Of a stretch of 64,000 nucleotides of DNA, positions 35,249-43,297 are shown piece after piece. The notes beneath the pieces were generated by a model. It ran no database searches. It was not told where the DNA came from and saw only the letters and a program-made list of their open reading frames with translations. The DNA comes from Onthomorpha sp937906975 (lineage in GTDB: Bacteria > Bacteroidota > Bacteroidia > Bacteroidales > P3): contig JAZLDH010000007.1 of the NCBI GenBank assembly GCA_045614605.1, positions 1 to 64,000 of the forward strand, given 5' to 3'. How positions within the stretch are numbered: the first letter of the stretch is position 1; each line of letters starts with the position of its first letter. A program made the translations under genes and the position numbers.

Positions 35249-36135
35249 TTTAGTATTGCAAAATATTTTTCAATTAATTTTATGGGATTGTAACTCAATT
35301 TGGCTTTTCTCAATCCCTCAATGCCTAAATCTTCTTCACGATTTATGTAAATATAGTTTTTATCTATGTGAAGAGCCATTTCTCTGTTGATAAGAGCAAA
35401 GGCTCCCTCGTAATTTCTATCTGCTTTCTCTATGTGGACATCGAAAGTGTTGTTGTTTATTTTACTGCCTATGCTGAATGCTACAATTTTTTCTTCAACT
35501 TTGATTGCTCCTGCAAAGAGATTTAGTTGCTCAAAGTTAGAAAAAAAATAATTAATCACCTTTTTCTCTTTTTCATAGTCGCTTTTTAATTCAGGAGTCT
35601 TTTCAATGGCTTGCTCTTGCCATAGATTGAGAAGCTCTAAGCATTGAAAACAATTCTCAGAATTTAGTATCTCAAAACTCCACTTGTATTTATTGGTGAA
35701 TTTGTTAATATGGTTTCGCTTAGGCTGGAATTTCTTGCCTTTTAACTCTTGTAAATCTTCTCTTAAATAAAGATAATCGTAGAAATTTCTTTCTTCTTTT
35801 ATTTCAAATTGGTGTGCAAAACAAGATTTTCTTTGCTTTGTTTCGCAAATTATGCTCATTTGTTGATTGTTTTCTTTGGAAAGAAGAATTAGTTTTTCAA
35901 TAATATGGTCCTTTTCACCCTCTCCTATGGGGTAATGATAGCAAATGTTTTTGTCTTTCTCAAAGTGTATTCTTGTAACTAAGCAATTGTCAATTATTGC
36001 ATATTCTCCGTGGTAGAGAAACGAATAGCCGCAAAGGTTAGCAAAGGAAGATTCGGCGTTTTGTATGTTTTTGTAAGGATAAAACTGCTCAAAAATTTCT
36101 CTATCCTTAGGATTTATGGGTTTAAATTCAATCAT
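35245..36135 (-). CDS. DUF2156/LPG-synthase C-terminal-like protein
   Basis: 296 residues. It matches the C-terminal domain of phosphatidylglycerol lysyltransferase (two GNAT-like folds): FANLCGYSFLYHGEY, YDYLYLREDLQELKGKK, KRNHINKF, and the end YINREEDLGIEGLRKAKLSY. It has no membrane domain, so it is a cytoplasmic transferase, perhaps using aminoacyl-tRNA as donor. It forms a pair with the downstream GNAT gene. Confidence 0.85.
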   Translation of the reverse strand: MIEFKPINPKDREIFEQFYPYKNIQNAESSFANLCGYSFLYHGEYAIIDNCLVTRIHFEKDKNICYHYPIGEGEKDHIIEKLILLSKENNQQMSIICETKQRKSCFAHQFEIKEERNFYDYLYLREDLQELKGKKFQPKRNHINKFTNKYKWSFEILNSENCFQCLELLNLWQEQAIEKTPELKSDYEKEKKVINYFFSNFEQLNLFAGAIKVEEKIVAFSIGSKINNNTFDVHIEKADRNYEGAFALINREMALHIDKNYIYINREEDLGIEGLRKAKLSYNPIKLIEKYFAILK

Positions 36136-36154
36136 TCTTATAGTTTTTAGGCGT

Positions 36155-36162
36155 CAAAATTA
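36155..36162 (-). promoter_or_regulatory. -7 box TAATTTTG for the DUF2156-GNAT pair
   Basis: Minus-strand match 19 bases before the ATG at 36135. Confidence 0.45.
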
Positions 36163-36172
36163 CAAAAATATT

Positions 36173-36180
36173 TACCTTTG
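36173..36180 (+). promoter_or_regulatory. -7 box TACCTTTG for the ispH operon
   Basis: Lies 22 bases before the ATG at 36203, back to back with the minus-strand box at 36155. Confidence 0.6.
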
Positions 36181-36202
36181 CAAATAAAATTCCCTTTTGA
36201 AT

Positions 36203-37078
36203 ATGGAGGTTTTAATAGAAAAAGAAGCAGGCTTTTGCTTTGGAGTAGTGTCTGCGATTCAAATGTGTGAGGACTGCTTAAATAAATATGGCGAGCTTTA
36301 TTGCCTTGGAGAATTGGTGCATAATTCTATGGAAATTAGCAGACTTGAAAAACTTGGTCTTAAAATTATAGATGTAAAAGACTTGGAAAAAATGCACTCT
36401 TGTAGGGTTATGATAAGGGCTCACGGCGAACCTCCTTCAACATACGCTCTTGCAAAAGAAAATCAAATAGAAATTTTTGATGCAACTTGTCCTATCGTTC
36501 TAAAACTACAAAAAGATGTAAAGAAGGCTTATGATTCTATGGATAAGTCTAATTCTCAAATTGTGATTTTCGGAAAACAAGGACACGCAGAGGTGATAGG
36601 GCTTGTTGGACAGACAGAAAACTCAGCAATAGTCATAAGTTCAGAAAAAGATATTGAGGCTTTGGATTTTAGAAAAACGACATATCTTTTTTCTCAAACC
36701 ACAAAAAATAAGGAAGAGTTTGAAAAACTTATTGTGATTATAAAGGAAAAAATGCTTGAGTTGGGAAATGAAAACTTTTTTGTTACGGATTCTATTTGCA
36801 AAAGAATGGCTTCTCGAACAAAAACATTGTTGGAATTTGCCGATAGTGTAGATGCGGTTTTGTTTGTTAGTGGTAAGCATTCTTCTAACGGGACTTATCT
36901 TTACGAATTTTGTAAACAACACAAGCAAGACACGTTTTTTATTTCAGGAAAGGAGGATATTGATTTGAATTTGCTGAAAAAATATGGTAAAATAGGAATT
37001 AGCGGTGCTACATCTACACCTATGTGGCTTATGGAGGAGATAAAGGATTATGTTCTTGAGAAATCTGAAAATATCTAA
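36203..37078 (+). CDS. ispH: 4-hydroxy-3-methylbut-2-enyl diphosphate reductase
   Basis: 291 residues from the ATG at 36203 (a TTG two codons earlier is less likely). The three iron-sulfur cysteines are C12 (GFCFGV), C96 (DATCPIV) and C199 (DSICKR), with the conserved RAHGEPP and GISGATSTP segments. It makes IPP and DMAPP in the last step of the MEP isoprenoid pathway. The 3' end overlaps recF by 29 bases. Confidence 0.97.
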   Translation: MEVLIEKEAGFCFGVVSAIQMCEDCLNKYGELYCLGELVHNSMEISRLEKLGLKIIDVKDLEKMHSCRVMIRAHGEPPSTYALAKENQIEIFDATCPIVLKLQKDVKKAYDSMDKSNSQIVIFGKQGHAEVIGLVGQTENSAIVISSEKDIEALDFRKTTYLFSQTTKNKEEFEKLIVIIKEKMLELGNENFFVTDSICKRMASRTKTLLEFADSVDAVLFVSGKHSSNGTYLYEFCKQHKQDTFFISGKEDIDLNLLKKYGKIGISGATSTPMWLMEEIKDYVLEKSENI

Positions 37079-38123
37079 TTTTAAAAATATAGAAAATAGC
37101 GAGTTTGATTTTTTGCAACTTAATTGTTTTGTGGGAAACAACGGAGTTGGAAAAACAAATGTGCTTGATGCTATTTATTATCTAAGTTTTTGCAAGAGTT
37201 TTTTTAATCATAACGATTTTCATTCCATAAGATATGGTGCGGATTTCTTTGCCTTGCATGGCGATTATCTTATAAAGGGAGAGCAAGAAAAGATTTCTTG
37301 CACTCTAAAAGATAAGGGAAAAAAACAAATTAAACATTCAGGAAAATTATATACGCGTCATTCGGAGCATATTGGTAAGATTCCGGCTGTAATGATAGCT
37401 CCAAATGATCATGTCTTAATTACAGGGGGAAGCGATGTGAGAAGAAAGTTTGTAGATCAAATAATCTCTCAACAAGATAGGCTTTACCTTCAAAATCTTA
37501 TACGTTACAACAAAGCAATTGAACAAAGAAATCGCCTTTTGAAAGCCTTCCAAATTTATCACTGTGTTGATGAGATGAATTTACAAATATGGGAAGAGCA
37601 AATTGCGGTTTATGGAAGTTTTATTCAAGAGAAAAGAAAGGCTTTTTTTGAGAGTTTTCTTCAACCTATGAATAGGTTTTATCAATTCATTTCTCAAAAT
37701 AAGGAAGAAGTTACTTTGGAGTATCAGACCTTTGAGGGAGATTTGCTTTCTTTGCTTAAAGAAAATAGAGAAAAAGACAAAATTGTAGGTTTTACCACAG
37801 TTGGGGTGCATAAAGATGATTTGCTTTTCAATCTCAAAGCAATGCCAATCAAAACTCATGCCTCGCAAGGACAACAAAAGACTTTCTTGTTAGCTTTGAA
37901 GTTAGCACAGTTTGATTTCTTAGCAAATACAATGCAAGTCAAACCAATATTGCTTTTAGATGACATTTTTGATAAATTTGACTTTGAAAGGGTAAGCAGA
38001 ATCTTAGCTTTGTTGGAAGAAAGTCGCTTTGGACAAGTTTTTATTACGGATACTCATCTTGAAAGAGTCGAAAAAATAATTGGTGAGGCTTTGAAAGATA
38101 AAACAAAAATATTCAAATTATGA
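37050..38123 (+). CDS. recF: DNA replication and repair protein RecF
   Basis: 357 residues. Walker A FVGNNGVGKTNVLDAIYYLS, the RecF-specific RRKFVDQIISQ, signature ASQGQQKTFLLALKLAQ and Walker B PILLLDDIFDKFD. It loads RecA at gaps in single-stranded DNA. The ATG lies inside ispH; recF overlaps the next gene by 4 bases. Confidence 0.96.
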   Translation: MFLRNLKISNFKNIENSEFDFLQLNCFVGNNGVGKTNVLDAIYYLSFCKSFFNHNDFHSIRYGADFFALHGDYLIKGEQEKISCTLKDKGKKQIKHSGKLYTRHSEHIGKIPAVMIAPNDHVLITGGSDVRRKFVDQIISQQDRLYLQNLIRYNKAIEQRNRLLKAFQIYHCVDEMNLQIWEEQIAVYGSFIQEKRKAFFESFLQPMNRFYQFISQNKEEVTLEYQTFEGDLLSLLKENREKDKIVGFTTVGVHKDDLLFNLKAMPIKTHASQGQQKTFLLALKLAQFDFLANTMQVKPILLLDDIFDKFDFERVSRILALLEESRFGQVFITDTHLERVEKIIGEALKDKTKIFKL

Positions 38124-38464
38124 ATAAATACAGAACCTTCTTTGAAGAAGACTATATAAAACCACGAGGATTATCAGAGGCAAGCGAGCAACCTATTATA
38201 AACATAATGGAAAGCTTCTTTGAAAAAATAGGAGTCGCCTCAGATTTTAATGAAAGTAAGATAATAGAGGTGTGGGAAGATATTACAGGAAATTTAATCA
38301 AGAAATTGACAAAGAAAATCTATGTTTACGATAAGGTGTTGTTTGTATGCGTTAATGCTCCTGCTTTAAGAATGGAATTAATGATGCAAAGAACTCTCTT
38401 GTGTGATAAGATAAATGAGCGATTTGGTAAAAAGGTTTTGAAATCCATTGAAATAGAATTGTAA
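38120..38464 (+). CDS. DUF721 (DciA-like) protein
   Basis: 114 residues: a short N-terminal helix region and the DUF721 fold (IIEVWEDITG, LFVCVNAPALRMELMMQR, INERFGKKVLKSIEI). DciA-type DUF721 proteins help load the replicative helicase; position directly after recF (ATGA overlap) is common in Bacteroidota and supports a role in replication. Confidence 0.85.
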   Translation: MNKYRTFFEEDYIKPRGLSEASEQPIINIMESFFEKIGVASDFNESKIIEVWEDITGNLIKKLTKKIYVYDKVLFVCVNAPALRMELMMQRTLLCDKINERFGKKVLKSIEIEL

Positions 38465-38465
38465 A

Positions 38466-39761
38466 ATGCAGTTTAGCCAATCTTTTAAACGATTTATTTC
38501 ACTTTTTTCTACTGATGTATTGGTCAGAGGCGCAAATTTTTTGCTGATTCCTTTGTTTTTACATCTGATGACGCGTGATGAATTTGGCGTTTATGGCTAT
38601 TTGTATAGTTTTGCAATGGCTATGAGTTTGGTTTTCACGCTTGGTTTTCACGCCTCTGTACCTAAATTGTATGCCGACACAAAAAACAATCCTAAACAGC
38701 AGGGTAGTATGTTGTTTACTTTGAGTTTGACTCTCATTGTAAGTCTTGTTTTGATTTTTTCTTTGATTTCTCTTACGGGTATTGATGAATATTTTTTTGG
38801 ACTCATAAATCGCAATCAGGCAGTAAAGGATTTTAATTACGATACTTACAGACCGTATTTGCTTGTTGCGATGTGTTCGATGGTTCTTTCAAATCTTTTG
38901 ACTTATTACTTTGTTGCAGCTGAGAAGATAAAGAATATTCAAGCCTTTAATTTGATTCGTTTCTTTTTTGCAAACGGATTGGCTTTGTTTTTGCTATATT
39001 CTGCTCCTAATACTGATGCTGCTTTGCTAAGACTAAGCGTTACCTACATTGTAGAGTTGATTTTGTGTTTTATCTTCGCAATAGCCTTGTGCAAAAACTT
39101 TACTTTTAAATTTAGTAAGTATTATTTGTATAAGGGATTAAAGATTGGTTTACCTCTTTCTTTTGTTGCATTGCTAAATGCTATAACAAATTTTGGCGAT
39201 AAACACTTTGTGATGCTTTATTGCGGAGCAACAATTGTTGGTGTTTACAATTTGGCTTCTCTTTTAGCAACAATTCCTGTGATTGTTTATCAATCGTTTA
39301 ATTTTATATGGCTTCCGATTTTTTTACAAGAGAAAAATCTTGTGTTATTAAAGAAAAAAACTAACAAAAACGGACTTAGAATTTTTTTATTACTACTATT
39401 GCTTTCTGTTCTAATATATGTGGGAGCGTTTGTTTTGCTTGCTTGGGGTGTTTTCCCAGAAAATTATTCTCTTATTATGGAAATTCTTCCTCCGCTTTTG
39501 CTTTCTCAAATTTTTGCTTCTCTTAACTTGTTTTTCTTTAACTATTTCACATATTTTGAAAAGAATTACATAACTATTCTCACCTCTATACTTATTAATG
39601 GTTTAGGATATTTATTGTTTACTTTGACTGCATCTTCCTATGGCTACATTGGAGTTGCTTACTCTTTGCTTGCTGCTAATTTTACTTTGTTTTTGATTTA
39701 TTATTTTTTGAGTTCTTTTTATGTTAAAAAGGCTTTGAAGAAAAATATTCTTATTAAATAA
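38466..39761 (+). CDS. Polysaccharide flippase (MATE/Wzx-like)
   Basis: 431 residues with about 12 to 14 membrane segments spread over the whole chain. It starts with the flippase-like segment FSTDVLVRGANFLLIPLFLHLMT. Such proteins move lipid-linked sugar units across the inner membrane. The next gene, a GT8 glycosyltransferase, fits with surface polysaccharide synthesis. It follows the DUF721 gene by one base. Confidence 0.88.
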   Translation: MQFSQSFKRFISLFSTDVLVRGANFLLIPLFLHLMTRDEFGVYGYLYSFAMAMSLVFTLGFHASVPKLYADTKNNPKQQGSMLFTLSLTLIVSLVLIFSLISLTGIDEYFFGLINRNQAVKDFNYDTYRPYLLVAMCSMVLSNLLTYYFVAAEKIKNIQAFNLIRFFFANGLALFLLYSAPNTDAALLRLSVTYIVELILCFIFAIALCKNFTFKFSKYYLYKGLKIGLPLSFVALLNAITNFGDKHFVMLYCGATIVGVYNLASLLATIPVIVYQSFNFIWLPIFLQEKNLVLLKKKTNKNGLRIFLLLLLLSVLIYVGAFVLLAWGVFPENYSLIMEILPPLLLSQIFASLNLFFFNYFTYFEKNYITILTSILINGLGYLLFTLTASSYGYIGVAYSLLAANFTLFLIYYFLSSFYVKKALKKNILIK

Positions 39762-39773
39762 AATTGTTTTTTT

Positions 39774-40715
39774 ATGAATTTGGCATATTCTTGCGACAAT
39801 GCGTATGTAGAACAAACAGGAGTTTCTTTAATCTCGGTTTTTGAAAACAATAAAGAAGAAAAAGAAATTGTTGTCTATCTTATCTCAAAAGGAATTAGTA
39901 AAGAAAATATAGATTTGTTAGAATCTCTTTGTTCTTGCTACAATAGGAGTTTGATTGTTGTGAATTTTGAGGATATTGCCTTTGATTTACCAGCGTGCTC
40001 TTGCGGAAGACATTTAGAAACCATTTATGCAAAGGTGTTTTTCTCAAGAATAGAAGGATTAGACAAGGTTTTGTATTTAGATAGCGATGTTGTAGTGGTA
40101 GGGGACTTGAAACCGCTTTGGGAAACCGACTTAACAGATTTGTATATGGGCGTTGTAGAAACCACATATACGAAAGGCAAAAAAGCATTAGGCATTCCAC
40201 GCTCCGCACCCTTTTTTAACGATGGCTTAGCCTTAGTAAACGTAGATTATTGCAGAAAAAACAATTTGATTTCTAAAGTTATCGCAGAAATAAACGCCTT
40301 TGGAGGAAATCCACCTGTGCTTAGCGAAGGAGTTTTAAATAAGATTTGCGCTCAAAAAGTAAAGTATGTGAGTTTAAGATACAACCTTATTTCGGGAAAT
40401 CTTTACTTTGGATTAAACGACCTTGATTATCTTTATCAACAACTACACTATGAAAAAGAGGACTTAAAGCAATCGTGTGAAAATCCTGTGGTTATTCATT
40501 ACATTGCAGGCTTTTACAATCGTCCTTGGTGTAAAAAATGTACTCATCCTTACAAAGAATTTTATCTTAAATACAAATCTATCTCGCCATGGAAAGACTC
40601 TCCATTGCAAGATAAAGATTTGTCTTTAAGAATTAAGATTGCGGGATTTGCCTACAAGGTTTTTGGTTGTCGATTCATTGATAAAATTAGAGATTTCTTA
40701 GGTCTATTAGATTAA
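39774..40715 (+). CDS. Glycosyltransferase family 8 protein
   Basis: 313 residues. N-terminus MNLAYSCDNAYVEQTGVSL, the metal-binding DxD in KVLYLDSDVVVVGDLKPLW, FNDGLALVNVDYCRKNN and the later histidine motif VIHYIAGFYNRPW. The GT8 fold uses a UDP-sugar donor, retaining the configuration. It likely adds a sugar to LPS or a similar polymer. The stop overlaps that of the convergent acyltransferase by 4 bases. Confidence 0.92.
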   Translation: MNLAYSCDNAYVEQTGVSLISVFENNKEEKEIVVYLISKGISKENIDLLESLCSCYNRSLIVVNFEDIAFDLPACSCGRHLETIYAKVFFSRIEGLDKVLYLDSDVVVVGDLKPLWETDLTDLYMGVVETTYTKGKKALGIPRSAPFFNDGLALVNVDYCRKNNLISKVIAEINAFGGNPPVLSEGVLNKICAQKVKYVSLRYNLISGNLYFGLNDLDYLYQQLHYEKEDLKQSCENPVVIHYIAGFYNRPWCKKCTHPYKEFYLKYKSISPWKDSPLQDKDLSLRIKIAGFAYKVFGCRFIDKIRDFLGLLD

Positions 40716-41818
40716 CCCTTTGACTTTTCTCCTAAAACACAATATCTTACTATTGGAATACGGCGTAAGAACTCGTAAATTAATGGAGATAAAACAAAAA
40801 CTGCAAGAGTCAATATTGCATACATCGCAAAAACAGGAAGCGAAGTATGTACCTTCATCATATAACCAAAAGATGCAATCACTACATAATGAACAACATA
40901 TAACCCAAAGCTTGATTTTGTCATATAAGTCGCAAAACCATTAGTGTGATTGAAGTATTTGTAGAACGTTCCTAAAAGTCCCAAAATCATAAACCAAGCA
41001 TAAGCAATATTCATTGGACTTTGCAAATATTGAGGCGAAGTATTGTCTTGACCAAACGTAGTTATAGTGAGCGTAATGCCTAAAATCACAGCAATAGATA
41101 TTAGATACAAAGAATATTTCCCCAAAATCTTATGCACCTTATCGTGAGAAAAAACAAAATATCCCATTAAGAAAGGAATAAAATAGTTCAAAGGCTTGTA
41201 TAAATTCAAGAGTCCGTCAAGCGATTCTGCTCTTGGATTTTCTATAAGCGTGAATGAACCTACGTAAAGCAAAAGACCTAAAAGCAAAATAGGGATAAAA
41301 CCTATCTTTCCGCACACTTGCCATAGTTTATCCTTTTTATCAATCTTGCGAATTAAAACAAGAATCAAAGAAAACAACCATAAATCTTGCACAAACCAAA
41401 GAGGACCAATGCCAGATATAGACCAAATGAAATATTTTATGAACACAGGCATTTCTTCTGGCAAAAGCGAAGAACCCATTGCGTATTCTGTTACCTGAGA
41501 GTTAAAATATCCTGTAATCCATTGAAAGAAAAACAAGCCCAACGTTGCAGGCACTAAAAGTTTTCTTGTTCTCGACTTAAAGAAATCTTTAGAAGAAAGT
41601 TTCTCTAAACTATATCGCGAGCTGATTCCCGCAACAAGAAACATAAGCATCATAAACCAAGGATACAAAACATACATTACTGCATCTTGATATTGCTCTC
41701 CGCCAAATCCACCAATGCCTCCGAAAACTCCTTTATTGTTATAGAAATATATAACATGATAAAACAAAACCGAAAGCACGGTTATCCATCTCAAATTATC
41801 TAACCAATGCTTTCTCAT
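40712..41818 (-). CDS. Acyltransferase family 3 membrane protein
   Basis: 368 residues with about ten membrane segments. It begins RKHWLDNLRWITVLSVLFYHV, with the motif-1 histidine of the OafA/OPG acyltransferase family, and has SRTRKLLVPATLGLFFF. Family members O-acetylate or succinylate envelope sugars. The start overlaps the AbrB-like gene by 4 bases, so the two are translated together. Confidence 0.9.
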   Translation of the reverse strand: MRKHWLDNLRWITVLSVLFYHVIYFYNNKGVFGGIGGFGGEQYQDAVMYVLYPWFMMLMFLVAGISSRYSLEKLSSKDFFKSRTRKLLVPATLGLFFFQWITGYFNSQVTEYAMGSSLLPEEMPVFIKYFIWSISGIGPLWFVQDLWLFSLILVLIRKIDKKDKLWQVCGKIGFIPILLLGLLLYVGSFTLIENPRAESLDGLLNLYKPLNYFIPFLMGYFVFSHDKVHKILGKYSLYLISIAVILGITLTITTFGQDNTSPQYLQSPMNIAYAWFMILGLLGTFYKYFNHTNGFATYMTKSSFGLYVVHYVVIASFGYMMKVHTSLPVFAMYAILTLAVFVLSPLIYEFLRRIPIVRYCVLGEKSKG

Positions 41819-42024
41819 TTCGTAAGCCCCTCCATTATATCATCAACCGCACTTTGGAATATTTGAGTTTTCACGAGTGCCATACCATTTTTATCACCTA
41901 AAAGCAAGAGTGCATCACCAGGTTTAATATCATAAATCTTTCTTGCTTCTTTTGGGATTACAATCTGTCCCTTATCTCCGACCTTAACCACGCCAAAGAT
42001 AAATTTTTCTTCTTTTTGTTCCAT
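41815..42024 (-). CDS. AbrB/SpoVT family transcription regulator
   Basis: 69 residues. A swapped-hairpin AbrB DNA-binding domain: VVKVGDKGQIVIPKEARKIYDIKPGDALLLLGD. There is no toxin gene beside it, only the acyltransferase in the same operon. It may therefore control its own operon, or act more widely. Confidence 0.9.
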   Translation of the reverse strand: MEQKEEKFIFGVVKVGDKGQIVIPKEARKIYDIKPGDALLLLGDKNGMALVKTQIFQSAVDDIMEGLTK

Positions 42025-42050
42025 AAGTTTGAAAAGTTAGAAATTTCCTA

Positions 42051-42058
42051 CAAAGATA
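42051..42058 (-). promoter_or_regulatory. -7 box TATCTTTG for the AbrB-acyltransferase operon
   Basis: Minus-strand match 26 bases before the ATG at 42024. Confidence 0.55.
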
Positions 42059-42111
42059 TAAAAAATTATTTAGCTGACAAAAAAAACGTAAAAAAGGAAA
42101 GAAAATAAAAA

Positions 42112-42140
42112 AAAGCCTTTTCCATAATGAAAAAGGCTTT
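42112..42140 (-). terminator. Terminator after the small lipoprotein gene
   Basis: Arms 42112-42121 (AAAGCCTTTT) and 42131-42140 (AAAAGGCTTT) pair perfectly; on the minus strand the stem is followed by a T-rich run. It lies 30 bases beyond the stop at 42171. Confidence 0.8.
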
Positions 42141-42170
42141 AAAAGTAATTATTTTGTTTTTTAAATTTTT

Positions 42171-42521
42171 CTATTTGAACTGAATAATATCAGCACTTAC
42201 AGTAATAGTTTTCACATGTACTATTCCAAAAATATTACGAAAAGATTTTGTAATAGTATAGTTAGTTAAAGCTTGATTTGCTTGCAAATTAGCAGAAGCT
42301 TTCAATTTATCAATAGCTTTTTGTTCAGGATTTCCTCCACAAAAACCTAAAATATAAGTTGCAGAAGCGTCTTCCTTAATTGTTTTTACGTATTCAAAAT
42401 TTGCAGAATCAAGGATAACCATATTATTATCCATATTCATCATTTTGCTGTGAGTTGCACAGCTACTCATTCCTAAGGCTACAAGAGCGATAGCAAGGAT
42501 TGTTAATAAACCTTTCTTCAT
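42171..42521 (-). CDS. Small lipoprotein, possibly DUF6567 family
   Basis: 116 residues. The signal peptide ends in a lipobox (GMSSC-ATH, Cys21). The mature part has a strand-rich start (MVILDSANFEYVKTI), a glycine loop (YILGFCGGNPEQ), a helix (AIDKLKASANLQANQAL) and closing strands. The pattern resembles the Bacteroidota DUF6567 family, but I am not sure. Its own promoter (42563) and terminator (42112) make it a single-gene unit. Confidence 0.65.
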   Translation of the reverse strand: MKKGLLTILAIALVALGMSSCATHSKMMNMDNNMVILDSANFEYVKTIKEDASATYILGFCGGNPEQKAIDKLKASANLQANQALTNYTITKSFRNIFGIVHVKTITVSADIIQFK

Positions 42522-42562
42522 AATAATATCTTTTTATATTAATAAAATACGTTATCTTTCCG

Positions 42563-42570
42563 CAAAAGTA
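42563..42570 (-). promoter_or_regulatory. -7 box TACTTTTG for the small lipoprotein
   Basis: Minus-strand match 41 bases before the ATG at 42521. Confidence 0.5.
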
Positions 42571-42585
42571 CAAAGAATTTAATTA

Positions 42586-42668
42586 TTAAAAAAATCTCTA
42601 AGAAAAAAAATAAAAAAGCAAAGAAAAAAATAATTTTTTCTTTGCTTTATTTTGCGTTTTCTTAGGAA
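42586..42668. repeat. 21-bp-pitch array B (4 units) on the 3' side of ptuB
   Basis: Core pentamers start at 42598 (CTAAG), 42619 (CAAAG), 42640 (CTTTG) and 42661 (CTTAG). Arms 42615-42629 and 42634-42648 pair perfectly. The stretch 42586-42631 is nearly the same as 44611-44657 on the other side of ptuAB, and the whole array is close to the reverse complement of 110-177. Confidence 0.8.
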
Positions 42669-42689
42669 AAAAAACAGATGAAAGTTTTG

Positions 42690-43295
42690 TTAAATATAGC
42701 CTTTTTTATGAAAAAATTCAATCATAGAATAAAATTCTCCTAACTCTGTTTTAGAAAAATCTAAATGTTCTTTGACTTCTTCTTTTCGTAAATCATCATC
42801 ATTATATGATAAGAAAACATCTATCAAAGTTCTTCTTCTTTCTGTTAATGCTTTTGAATGAAGATTACAAATTTTTATCGTTTCTTCTCCACGTTTGTCT
42901 ATACCCTCTATTTCTCCTGAAGTCTTATAAGAAAAATGAGAAGAACAATCCTCTTCCAAAGGAGAGATTAAATCCTCGTTAAACTCCTTATCTTTTTTGT
43001 GTCCACAACGTTCTTCCTTACCTTGTTTTGTACAAGATATATGTAAATTATTGTAATCAAATCTTTTATTGTTATCTTTGTCTCTTGGTATGAAATGTTC
43101 TATATGGCTGTCTCGTTTATCAACCCTGCATTCACAATAACAACACAAATAACCTTGCTCTTTTAAAAGACTATCTTTAAGCGTATCTTTAACACAACTA
43201 GCTTCTTTTCCAAAATCCTCCCAAGATTTGTTAGGATTTTTTTTAGCCCATTTTGTAAAGCTTTCTGGTGCTTGAGTTTTCTTGAAATGTCTCAT
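42690..43295 (-). CDS. ptuB: PtuB-like HNH nuclease (Septu defence)
   Basis: 201 residues. HNH nuclease core with zinc-binding cysteines around C51-C-Y-C-E-C56, catalytic H64-I-E-H67 and N-N-L-H at 82-85, then C88 and C97. The family (TIGR02646-like) is the usual partner of PtuA ATPases in Septu systems and of some retrons. ptuA lies 2 bases upstream. No reverse transcriptase or retron RNA is visible here, so this is Septu rather than a retron. Confidence 0.85.
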   Translation of the reverse strand: MRHFKKTQAPESFTKWAKKNPNKSWEDFGKEASCVKDTLKDSLLKEQGYLCCYCECRVDKRDSHIEHFIPRDKDNNKRFDYNNLHISCTKQGKEERCGHKKDKEFNEDLISPLEEDCSSHFSYKTSGEIEGIDKRGEETIKICNLHSKALTERRRTLIDVFLSYNDDDLRKEEVKEHLDFSKTELGEFYSMIEFFHKKGYI

Positions 43296-43297
43296 TA

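Noticed and set aside
42586..42668. Insertion sequence end
   Set aside because: No transposase gene is present and the 21-bp internal periodicity explains the inverted arms.
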